NCBI GenBank assembly: GCA_025869365.1
Contig: JAOZVV010000093.1
Coordinates: forward strand, 1-48,785
Direction of reading: 5' to 3'
DNA from: Pseudonocardia sp.
GTDB taxonomy: Bacteria; Actinomycetota; Actinomycetes; Mycobacteriales; Pseudonocardiaceae
Length of the DNA: 48,785 bases
Positions 34,143-41,257 of the stretch are shown one piece after another. The translations under genes were made by a program, and so were the position numbers. The stretch's first letter is position 1; each line of letters opens with the position of its first letter. The notes beneath the pieces were generated by a model. That model did no database searches and was not told where the DNA came from. It saw nothing but the letters and a program-made list of their open reading frames with translations.

Positions 34143-36619
34143 TGGATCTCTCCCTGGGGGTTGTTCGGGTCGATGGAGCCGAGGCCGGCACCCGGGCTGT
34201 GCGTGTCGACCGGGGTCTCCTGGGTGGCGGTGCCCCGAGCGTCCTGGATGGCCCGCCAGACCCGCTGCGAGGTGCAGGGCATCTCGACGTTCTTCACCCC
34301 GAGGTGCCGCAACGCGTCGATCACACCGTTGACGATAGCCGGTGTCGAGGCGATGGTGCCCGCCTCGCCGACGCCCTTGACGCCCAGCGGGTTCGACGTG
34401 GCCGGGGTGGACACGTGCTCGGTGGTGAAGCTGGGCAGGTCCGCCGCCGACGGCAGGGTGTAGTCCACGAAGGTGCCGTTGACCAGCGTGCCCTGGTCGT
34501 CGTAGTTGGCCTCCTCGAACAGCGCCTGCGCGATGCCCTGGGCGAGGCCGCCGTGCACCTGGCCCTCCACGATCAGCGGGTTGACCACGTTGCCCACGTC
34601 GTCGACACAGACGTAGTGGCGCAGGGTCACCCGGCCGGTCTCGGTGTCGACCTCCATCGCGGCGAGGTGCGTGCCGTGCGGGAAGGAGAAGTTCTCCGGG
34701 TCGTAGACGGCGTCGGAGTCCAGCGAGGGCTCCATGTCCTCCGGGTAGTCGTGCGCCATGAACGCGGCGAACGCGATCTCCTGGATGGCCTTGCCCTGGC
34801 CGGTGCCCTTGACCGTGAACTGCCCGGCGTTGAACTCGATGTCGTCCTCGGACGCCTCGAGCAGGTGGGCAGCGATCTTCTTGGCCTTGGCGACGACCTT
34901 CTCCGCGGCCTTGACGATCGCGATGCCGCCGACGACCAGCGACCGGGACCCGTAGGTGTCCAGCCCCTTCGGCGAGATCTGCGTGTCGCCGTGCAGCACC
35001 TCGACGTCCTCGAACGGGACGCCGAGCTGGTCCGCGACGATCTGGCTGAACGCCGTCTCGTGGCCCTGTCCGTGCCCGGAGGCGCCGGTGATGACCTCGA
35101 CCTTGCCGGTGGCGAGCATCCGGATGCTGGCGGCCTCCCAGCCGCCCGCGCCGTACGCCAGCGAGCCCAGCACGCGCGACGGCGCGAGGCCGCACATCTC
35201 GGTGAAGGTCGAGATGCCGATGCCGAGCTGGACCTTGTCCCCGTTGCGGCGGCGCTCCTCCTGCTCACGGCGCAGGCCGGCGTAGTCGAACAGCTCGACC
35301 GCGCGGTCGGTGGCCTGCTCGTAGTTGCCGGAGTCGTAGGTCAGCCCGCACACCGTGGTGTACGGGAACTCCTCGTGGGAGATCCAGTTCTGCTTGCGCA
35401 GCTCGAGGGGGTCCCGGCCGAGCTCGACGGCGAGCTCGTCCATGAGCCGCTCGATCGCGAACGTCGCCTCCGGACGGCCGGCGCCGCGGTAGGCGTCGGT
35501 GAGCGTCTTGTTGGTGAAGACGTTCGTGCAGGTGAACTTGTACGCGGGGATCTTGTAGATCGCGTTGAACATGAACGCGCCGAGGACCGGCACACCGGGT
35601 CCGACGAGGCCCAGGTAGGCCCCCATGTCCGCGTAGAGGTGGACGTCCAGGCCGGTGACCGTGCCGTCCTTCTTGGCGGTGATCGTGAGGTCCTGGATCT
35701 GGTCCCGGCCGTGGTGCGCGGCGAGCAGGGACTCCGACCGCGTCTCGGTCCACTTGACCGGCTTGTGCAGCTTCTGCGCGACCAGCAGCGTCAGCATCTC
35801 CTCGGGGACGACGCCGATCTTGCCGCCGAAGCCGCCGCCCACGTCCGGGGCGATGACGCGGAGCTTGCTCTCCGGGATGCCGGTGGTCACCGTCGTCATG
35901 GTGCGCAGGATGTGCGGCACCTGGGTCGAGGACCACATGGTGACCTGCTCGCCGTTGGGGTCGACGACCACCGAGCGGGGCTCCATGAAGGCGGGGATGA
36001 GCCGCTGCTGACGGAACCGGCGCCGCACGACGACCGAGTCCGCGTCCGCCTCGGCGGCGGAGATCGCCGCGGCGACGTCGTCCCCGGTGCCGGCCGCGGC
36101 CGAGTCGAAGACCCAGGTGGCGGAGACGTTGGTGCCGAGGTCCGGGTGGACGAGCGCGGCGCCGTCCTGGGCGGCCGCCTCCATGTCCAGGATCGGGTCC
36201 AGCGGGTCGTAGTCGACCTCGACGAGCTCGGCGGCGTCCTTCGCCTCGCCGGCGGTGCGCGCGACCACGACCGCCACGCCCTCACCGGCGAAGGAGACGG
36301 TGGTGCTGGCGAGGAGCGGACGCGGCGGGGCCTTCTGGTCCGGGGTGATGGGCCAGGCGCAGGGGAGCCCGATGCCCTCGGCGCCGAGGTCCGCGGCGGT
36401 GTAGACGCCGAAGACGCCCGGGGCCTTCTCCGCCGCGGACTTGTCCACGCCGGTGATCGTCGCGTGCGCCAGCGGCGAGCGGACGACGACCAGGTGGAGC
36501 ATGCCGGGCAGGGTGATCGAGTCGGTGTAGCGGCTGCGGCCGGTGATCAGACGCGCGTCTTCCTTGCGGGTCCGGGCCTTGCCGAATTCGAGTGTGGTGG
36601 GTTCGGCGGTCGTCGTCAT
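34139..36619 (-). CDS. coxL: Molybdopterin large subunit, form II CO-dehydrogenase-like (CoxL)
   Basis: 826 residues of the xanthine oxidase family. The active-site loop reads LTDAYRGAGRPEATFAIERL; AYRGAGR marks form II, whereas true form I CO dehydrogenases carry AYxCSFR. Other cofactor segments are VIAPDVGGGFGGKIG, ITGASGHGQGHETAFSQIVA and the catalytic Glu in GVKGVGEAGTIASTPAIVNG. The N-terminal a/b hammerhead domain (FGKARTRKEDARLITGRSRY) is intact. ATG 36619 lies five bases after the coxS stop. Form II enzymes are often of unknown substrate, so oxidation of CO is possible but not assured. It requires molybdopterin cytosine dinucleotide. Confidence 0.95.
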   Translation of the reverse strand: MTTTAEPTTLEFGKARTRKEDARLITGRSRYTDSITLPGMLHLVVVRSPLAHATITGVDKSAAEKAPGVFGVYTAADLGAEGIGLPCAWPITPDQKAPPRPLLASTTVSFAGEGVAVVVARTAGEAKDAAELVEVDYDPLDPILDMEAAAQDGAALVHPDLGTNVSATWVFDSAAAGTGDDVAAAISAAEADADSVVVRRRFRQQRLIPAFMEPRSVVVDPNGEQVTMWSSTQVPHILRTMTTVTTGIPESKLRVIAPDVGGGFGGKIGVVPEEMLTLLVAQKLHKPVKWTETRSESLLAAHHGRDQIQDLTITAKKDGTVTGLDVHLYADMGAYLGLVGPGVPVLGAFMFNAIYKIPAYKFTCTNVFTNKTLTDAYRGAGRPEATFAIERLMDELAVELGRDPLELRKQNWISHEEFPYTTVCGLTYDSGNYEQATDRAVELFDYAGLRREQEERRRNGDKVQLGIGISTFTEMCGLAPSRVLGSLAYGAGGWEAASIRMLATGKVEVITGASGHGQGHETAFSQIVADQLGVPFEDVEVLHGDTQISPKGLDTYGSRSLVVGGIAIVKAAEKVVAKAKKIAAHLLEASEDDIEFNAGQFTVKGTGQGKAIQEIAFAAFMAHDYPEDMEPSLDSDAVYDPENFSFPHGTHLAAMEVDTETGRVTLRHYVCVDDVGNVVNPLIVEGQVHGGLAQGIAQALFEEANYDDQGTLVNGTFVDYTLPSAADLPSFTTEHVSTPATSNPLGVKGVGEAGTIASTPAIVNGVIDALRHLGVKNVEMPCTSQRVWRAIQDARGTATQETPVDTHSPGAGLGSIDPNNPQGEIQ

Positions 36620-36624
36620 GTCGG

Positions 36625-37137
36625 TCAGTTGCCTCCCGCGACGGGCGCCGGCTCGCTGGTGACACCCGAGCCGGGCTTCATCATCTGCGCGGCGCGCTGC
36701 ACCGAGCGGACGATGTTCTGGTAGCCGGTGCAGCGGCAGAGGTTGCCCTCGATGCCCTCGCGCACCTCGTGCTCGTCGGGGTCGGGGTTGTCCCCGAGCA
36801 GGTCGACGGCGGCCATGATCATGCCGGGCGTGCAGTAACCGCACTGCAGGCCGTGACACTCGTTGAAGGCGCTCTGCACGGGGTGGAGCTGGCCGTCACG
36901 TGCGAGGCCCTCGATGGTGGTGACCTCGGTGCCGTCGGCCTGGACGGCCAGAACCGAGCAGGACTTGACGCTCTGCCCGTTCAGGCTGACGGTGCAGGCA
37001 CCGCAGTTGCTCGTGTCGCAGCCGATGAGGGTGCCGGTCTTGCCCAGCCGCTCCCTCAGGTACTGCACCAGCAGCATGCGGGGCTCGACGTCGTCGGCGT
37101 AGTTCACGCCGTCGACGGTGACCCGGACCTGTGCCAT
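36625..37137 (-). CDS. coxS: 2Fe-2S small subunit of the CO-dehydrogenase-family hydroxylase (CoxS)
   Basis: 170 residues with two [2Fe-2S] clusters. The plant-type cluster motif is [20 protein letters not shown] plus the following Cys, and the C-terminal helical cluster uses [17 protein letters not shown] and [13 protein letters not shown]. It transfers electrons from the molybdopterin site to FAD. ATG 37137 has GAGGAG nine bases upstream; the GTG at 37146 is too close. It is the first gene of coxS-coxL-coxM. The 266-bp upstream region holds a strong dyad and a possible promoter. Confidence 0.96.
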   Translation of the reverse strand: MAQVRVTVDGVNYADDVEPRMLLVQYLRERLGKTGTLIGCDTSNCGACTVSLNGQSVKSCSVLAVQADGTEVTTIEGLARDGQLHPVQSAFNECHGLQCGYCTPGMIMAAVDLLGDNPDPDEHEVREGIEGNLCRCTGYQNIVRSVQRAAQMMKPGSGVTSEPAPVAGGN

Positions 37138-37227
37138 GGAACTCACTCCTCGCCCGCGATCGGCATCGCTGCCGGACCGCTCAGGACATCCCGCGGGAAC
37201 CGCGCACGGGTTGTGGCGGCGCCCACA

Positions 37228-37255
37228 TTGCACCGCCGATGATCGGCCCGTGCAA
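37228..37255. promoter_or_regulatory. 28-bp dyad upstream of coxS (operator, promoter or leader hairpin)
   Basis: On the coding strand of coxS the order is TTGCAC-GG-GCCGAT-C-ATCGGC-G-GTGCAA, so both the outer 6-base and inner 6-base arms pair perfectly. It lies about 90 bp before the coxS ATG. TTGCAC and TGCAAT are separated by 17 bp and could themselves be -35 and -10 elements. The remaining gap (37138-37403) holds the GGCCATGGCTGGAGATCG motif at 37289-37306 and no gene. Confidence 0.55.
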
Positions 37256-37403
37256 GGCGGCCCGCGCCCCGTAGGTGCCGAGCGATCGGGCCATGGCTGG
37301 AGATCGACAGGGCGGTTCCGCAGTCAATCCGCAGACACGGACCGAAACCGCACACAGATCCGCACACGCGACAAGGCGATCGTCGATTTATCACCCGAGT
37401 GGA

Positions 37404-38930
37404 CTAACCCTGTCGGACGGCCTCGTCCCCCGGTGGAGGAGCCGGAACACCCGTCCGGACCCGCAGGCGCGGCTTTCCGGGTCCGGTCGGGAGCAGCGGC
37501 GCCACCGTGGCGGCGCGCGCCGCACCCCACCAGAGGCCGGCCCCGTAGGCGAGATCGTCGAGGCGGTGGGCCACCAGGTGCCCGAGCAGACCCGGCCTGA
37601 CCGCGGGGTCCCGGTCCCGGTGGGACCACCAGTCCACGACGCCCTCGGCCAGGGCCGCGACGAGGACGGCGCGGCGGGCGCGCCTCGAGAACGGGGCCGC
37701 GAGCGCGGCCAGCGGCCAGAAGTGCCGCAGCAGCCCGGACGCGAGCTGTGCGACGGCCCCCGCCAGCCCGAGACCGATCAGCCGCGCCGCGGACCTGCGC
37801 GGGTCCTGCAACCGGGACAGCTTGCGGGACAGGCGTTCCGTCGCGACGGCGGTGACCACCGCGGCACCCGCCCCCGCCCAGCGGCGCTGCAGCAGGAGCA
37901 GCACGCACACCGCCGCGGTCCACGGCGAGAGCACCATCGGCGGAACCGAGCCGGGGTGCCGCAGCGCGAGCGGCGCGGCGCCGGTGCCGTAGTAGGCCTT
38001 GCGGATCCACCAGGCGCGCAGGTCCGCCCGGTGCTCGTGGGCGACCTCCGCCGACGGTTCGTAGCGCAGCCGCCAGCCCTCGGCGTGCAGGCGCAGCACC
38101 AGGTCGACGTCCTCCGCGACGTGCATCTCCTCGTCGAAGCCCCGGCCCAACGCAGCCCTGCGCACGAGCAGTGCCGCACTCGGGACGTAGGCGACACGGG
38201 ACCGCGGGACGATCAGCGCCGGGTCCGGCCCCAGGTCCAGTGACGAGCGGACGGCCTCGTAGCGGCCGATCACCCCCCGGTGCGGGGGGAGCGCCACGAT
38301 CCGCGGGGCGACGAGCCCGACGGCCGGGTCCGCGAGGTGCGCCAGCAGCGGGGCGAGCCAGCCGTCGAGCGGGACGACGTCGGAGTCCAGGAACGCCACC
38401 AACGGGGTCGTGGCGGCGGCGAGGCCGCTGTTGCGGGCAGCCGCGGGCCCCCTGGACCGCTCGTGCCGGACGACCCGCCCGCCGGCCGCGTGCACCTCGT
38501 GGGCGAGGAACTCCGGGTCCGCGCCGCCGTCGTCGACCACCACGAGCCCGCCCAGGTCCGCGGGGAGGGCGGCGAGCAGCCTGCCGAGCGGGCGGTCCTT
38601 CACCGGGACGACGACCGTCACGTCCGTCGCCCGCGGGGGTGCCGGGGTCGGGAGGGTCGGGTGGGCGAGCGCGGCGTCGAGCAGGGTCCTGGCCAGCGCC
38701 GTGGAGACGCGGTCCCGCGCGGTGAGGGTCTGGGCGGTCCCGAGGGCCTCCCGGGCCGCGGCGCTGAGGTGCACCAGCCGGGGAGGTGCACCGCCGAGCA
38801 GCGCGGCACCCCCGTCCCGTCCGGGGAGCCTGCGGACCCGGCGGTCCAGTGCGACGCGGAAGCCGCCGGGCAGCCGGGTGTCCGGGGGGCCCGGACGGGA
38901 CGGGCCGGTGTCGTCGGGACCGGAACTCAC
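37404..38930 (-). CDS. mftF: Mycofactocin glycosyltransferase MftF
   Basis: 508 residues. A short N-terminal domain (FRVALDRRVRRLPGRDGGAA) precedes a GT2 catalytic domain (about 95-330) with TVVVPVKDRPLGRLL, VVVDDGGADPE, the DxD-like FLDSDVVPLDG and MHVAEDVDLVLRLHAEGWRL. C-terminal hydrophobic segments (PPMVLSPWTAAVCVLLLLQ, LIGLGLAGAVAQL) suggest membrane association. MftF adds oligoglucose to the mycofactocin precursor. GTG 38930 has GAGG eight bases upstream. It is separated from mftE by an opposite-strand gene, so unlike the usual mftCDEF arrangement it must have its own promoter. Confidence 0.9.
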   Translation of the reverse strand: MSSGPDDTGPSRPGPPDTRLPGGFRVALDRRVRRLPGRDGGAALLGGAPPRLVHLSAAAREALGTAQTLTARDRVSTALARTLLDAALAHPTLPTPAPPRATDVTVVVPVKDRPLGRLLAALPADLGGLVVVDDGGADPEFLAHEVHAAGGRVVRHERSRGPAAARNSGLAAATTPLVAFLDSDVVPLDGWLAPLLAHLADPAVGLVAPRIVALPPHRGVIGRYEAVRSSLDLGPDPALIVPRSRVAYVPSAALLVRRAALGRGFDEEMHVAEDVDLVLRLHAEGWRLRYEPSAEVAHEHRADLRAWWIRKAYYGTGAAPLALRHPGSVPPMVLSPWTAAVCVLLLLQRRWAGAGAAVVTAVATERLSRKLSRLQDPRRSAARLIGLGLAGAVAQLASGLLRHFWPLAALAAPFSRRARRAVLVAALAEGVVDWWSHRDRDPAVRPGLLGHLVAHRLDDLAYGAGLWWGAARAATVAPLLPTGPGKPRLRVRTGVPAPPPGDEAVRQG

Positions 38931-38993
38931 CCGAGGATCCTCACACGCCGGCCGCCCCCGGCCCACCACCCGCCGGTCGGCACTCCCGGTCCC

Positions 38994-39190
38994 GCGGGTC
39001 GGCATCTCCGGTCCCGCGGGTCGCGCTCCAGGACCCTGCGAGTCGGGGTGTGAGGCCCCGCGAGTCGGGGCCTGGGACCCCGCGAGTCGGGGTGTGAGGC
39101 CACGCGAGTCGCGCTCCAGGACCCCGCGAGTCGGGGTGTGAGGTCGAACGAGTCGTGATCTCGGGCCCGCGAGTCGGGCTCCCCCGGCCG
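38994..39190. repeat. 22-bp tandem repeat array (GCGAGTCG-type) between mftF and the phosphodiesterase gene
   Basis: About nine units with a 22-bp period start at 38994, 39016, 39038, 39060, 39082, 39104, 39126, 39148 (21 bp) and 39169. Each unit begins GCG(A/G)GTCG; the variable part alternates between forms such as GGGTGTGAGG, GGGCCTGGGA and CGCTCCAGGA before a CCC-type end. It fills most of the divergent intergenic region. The same GAGTCG core recurs in the inverted repeat at 40371-40482. Confidence 0.9.
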
Positions 39191-39212
39191 TGACTCGTGG
39201 CACCCTCATCGG

Positions 39213-40370
39213 GTGAGCTCCTCGGACGACCCTGTGCTCCCCCGCTACGGCGAGCGCTCGCTCGCCGAGGTCATGCCCGCCCTCGCCGCCGCGATCGGGG
39301 TCCCCGGGATCGGGATGGTGACCGATCTCGGACTGCAGCCCGCGCGCGCCGCCGCCCTCCTGCTCGTCGACGGGCTGGGGTCCGATCTCCTCGCCGAGCA
39401 TTCGGCCGACGCGTCGTTCCTCACCTCGCTCGCGACCACCGAGCCGTTGACCGCCGGGTTCCCGTCGAGCACGTCGATCAGCCTGTCGTCGCTGGGGACG
39501 GGGCTGCCACCGGGCGGGCACGGGATGGTGGGGATCAGCTTCCGGGCGGCGGGCGATGCGCTGCTGGACTCGCTGAAGTGGAGCACGTACGGCGAGCCGC
39601 ACCCGATGGATCTCCGGGACTTCCTGCCTCCCGAGCACGTCCAGCCGTGGCCGACGGTCCTGCAGCGGGCCGCGGCGGAGGGCGTGCACGTGACGTCCGT
39701 GGTGCCGAGGGAGTTCCGCGGCTCCGGGCTGACCCGGGCGGCGCTGCGCGGCGGGACCTTCCACGGCGTCCACGCGATGGGCGACCTCGCGGCCGGCGTG
39801 ATCGAGTCCCTCGCCGGCCCGGGACAACGGCTCGTGTACGGCTACCACGCGAAGCTCGACACCCTCGGCCACCTGCACGGACCGGGTTCCCTGCCCTGGC
39901 GCATGCAGCTGCGGCTGATCGACCGGCTCGTCGAGACGATCGTCGAGCGCCTGCCCCCGGACGGCATGCTCGCGATCACCGGGGACCACGGCATGGTCCG
40001 GGTGACCCGGCACTACGACGCGGACGTCCTCGGCGGCCTGCAGCACGGCGTCCGGCTGCTGGGCGGGGATCCGCGGGCCCGCCACGTCTACACCGAGCCC
40101 GGCGCGGAGGACGACGTCCTGGCCTCCTGGCAGGGCATCCTCGGCGACGACGCCTGGGTGCTCACGCGGGACGAGGCGGTGGAGACCGGCTGGTTCGGCA
40201 CCCTCGGCGAGCACATCGCCCCGCGGATCGGGGACGTGGTCGTCGCGATGCGCGGCGCGGCGGGAGTGACCCGCACGACCGCGGAGCCGGTGATCTCGGG
40301 AATGCCGGGGCAGCACGGCTCGCTCAGCTCTGCCGAGCAGCTCGTCCCCTTCCTGGTCGCCATCCCCTGA
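39213..40370 (+). CDS. Alkaline-phosphatase-superfamily phosphodiesterase
   Basis: 385 residues. The alkaline phosphatase/nucleotide pyrophosphatase fold is shown by AALLLVDGLGSDLLAEH (metal-binding Asp), TAGFPSSTSISLSSLGTGLP (catalytic Ser/Thr region), YGYHAKLDTLGHLHGPGS (Asp/His ligands) and AITGDHGMV (Asp-His). A C-terminal ISGMPGQHGSLSSAEQLVPF supplies another His. It is cytoplasmic (no signal peptide). GTG 39213 is the start. It lies on the opposite strand between mftE and mftF, bounded by GAGTCG-containing repeats on both sides, which suggests insertion into the cluster. The substrate is unknown. Confidence 0.88.
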   Translation: MSSSDDPVLPRYGERSLAEVMPALAAAIGVPGIGMVTDLGLQPARAAALLLVDGLGSDLLAEHSADASFLTSLATTEPLTAGFPSSTSISLSSLGTGLPPGGHGMVGISFRAAGDALLDSLKWSTYGEPHPMDLRDFLPPEHVQPWPTVLQRAAAEGVHVTSVVPREFRGSGLTRAALRGGTFHGVHAMGDLAAGVIESLAGPGQRLVYGYHAKLDTLGHLHGPGSLPWRMQLRLIDRLVETIVERLPPDGMLAITGDHGMVRVTRHYDADVLGGLQHGVRLLGGDPRARHVYTEPGAEDDVLASWQGILGDDAWVLTRDEAVETGWFGTLGEHIAPRIGDVVVAMRGAAGVTRTTAEPVISGMPGQHGSLSSAEQLVPFLVAIP

Positions 40371-40482
40371 CCCGCGAGTCGCGGTATTCCCGTCACCGAG
40401 TCGTGGTGAATCTGCGGCGTTCGGAGCGAGCGGTGACCCGGATCGAGCGCGACTCGGTGACGGAAATACCGCGACTCGCGGG
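40371..40482. repeat. Long inverted repeat with 33-bp arms between the phosphodiesterase gene and mftE
   Basis: Arms 40371-40403 and 40450-40482 match at 32 of 33 positions (mismatch at 40389), starting CCCGCGAGTCGCGG and ending CACCGAGTCG. The element fills the gap between the two convergent stop codons almost exactly. It could be a bidirectional terminator or a member of a dispersed palindromic repeat family related to the tandem array at 38994. Confidence 0.9.
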
Positions 40483-40483
40483 G

Positions 40484-41194
40484 TTAGAAGGGGAGGCGGG
40501 CGGACTTCTCGTCGGGTTCCCACCTGTGGATCGCGGCGCCGACGGCTGTGGTGATCGCCGCCAGGAGGGCCCGGCCCTCCTCCGCGTTCGCGCCGGTCGG
40601 ATCGCCGAGGATGCCGTTCGGGCTGATCGCGGCCACCCCGTCCGCCCGCATTCTCGGCAGCAGCTCGCGCAGCGGCGTCGTGGTGCCGGGCTCGGCGGCG
40701 TCCTCCCGGACCGCTGCCGGCGCCACGGCCAGCATCAGGGAGGTCTCGGTCCGGCCGGCGTGGGCGTCGCTCCGGGTGCCCGGCGCCGTGCACGACACCC
40801 AGGCCGCGTCCCGGCCCTCGTACCGCAGCCGGGTCACCGCCTCGACCAGCGACGCCACGTTGCCCCCGTGCCCGTTGACGAACACCAGCCGCGACGCCCA
40901 CCGGCACGCGGACCGGCCGAGCTCGACGAGCAGCAGCCGCAGCGCCTCGTGCCCGATCGACACGGTCCCCGGGAAGCCCTCGTGCTCGCCCGCCGCGCCG
41001 TACGGGACGGCCGGGGCGAGCACCAGCGACGGGTCGTCCGCGACCACTCCGCGCGCGACCACCTCGGCGATCGCGACATCTGTGACGAGCGGCAGGTGCG
41101 GCCCGTGCTGCTCCACCGACCCGACGGGCACCACGAGCGTCCGCGGCGGCCCGTCCCGGACATCGGTCCAGGTCAGCTCATCGATGTGGGCCAT
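40484..41194 (-). CDS. mftE: Mycofactocin peptidase MftE (creatininase family)
   Basis: 236 residues. The metal-dependent amidohydrolase fold is marked by LVVPVGSVEQHGPHLPLVTD (Glu, His and Asp ligands), YGAAGEHEGFPGTVSIG, FVNGHGGNVASLVEAV and AGRTETSLMLAV. MftE cleaves the MftC-modified MftA to release the AHDP precursor of mycofactocin. Length is usual. ATG 41194 is the start. It follows the two OYE oxidoreductase genes by 63 bp, with DnaA-box-like sequences in that gap. Confidence 0.93.
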   Translation of the reverse strand: MAHIDELTWTDVRDGPPRTLVVPVGSVEQHGPHLPLVTDVAIAEVVARGVVADDPSLVLAPAVPYGAAGEHEGFPGTVSIGHEALRLLLVELGRSACRWASRLVFVNGHGGNVASLVEAVTRLRYEGRDAAWVSCTAPGTRSDAHAGRTETSLMLAVAPAAVREDAAEPGTTTPLRELLPRMRADGVAAISPNGILGDPTGANAEEGRALLAAITTAVGAAIHRWEPDEKSARLPF

Positions 41195-41202
41195 CCGACC
41201 CT

Positions 41203-41254
41203 CCGTCCACAGAGTTGTCCACAGGTGGATCGTTCCGCCCTCCCCTGTGGATGA
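41203..41254. promoter_or_regulatory. DnaA-box-like cluster and inverted repeat between the OYE2 gene and mftE
   Basis: TTGTCCACA (41215-41223) equals the actinobacterial DnaA box consensus. TGTGGATGA (41246-41254) is its inverted 8/9 relative, and CCGTCCACA (41203-41211) matches 7/9. TCCACAGG and CCTGTGGA form an 8-base inverted repeat 18 bp apart. It could alternatively be a weak terminator or the mftE promoter region. Confidence 0.4.
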
Positions 41255-41257
41255 TCC

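Noticed and set aside
34199..36724. Plus-strand open frame of 841 codons opposite coxL
   Set aside because: It mirrors coxL, which has full molybdopterin-binding motifs. The antisense frame has none.
38994..39190. CRISPR array
   Set aside because: The period is a constant 22 bp with related sequence throughout, no unique spacers of about 30 bp, and no cas genes nearby.
41203..41254. Replication origin
   Set aside because: Only one exact DnaA box, no AT-rich unwinding region and no dnaA/dnaN/gyrB genes around.
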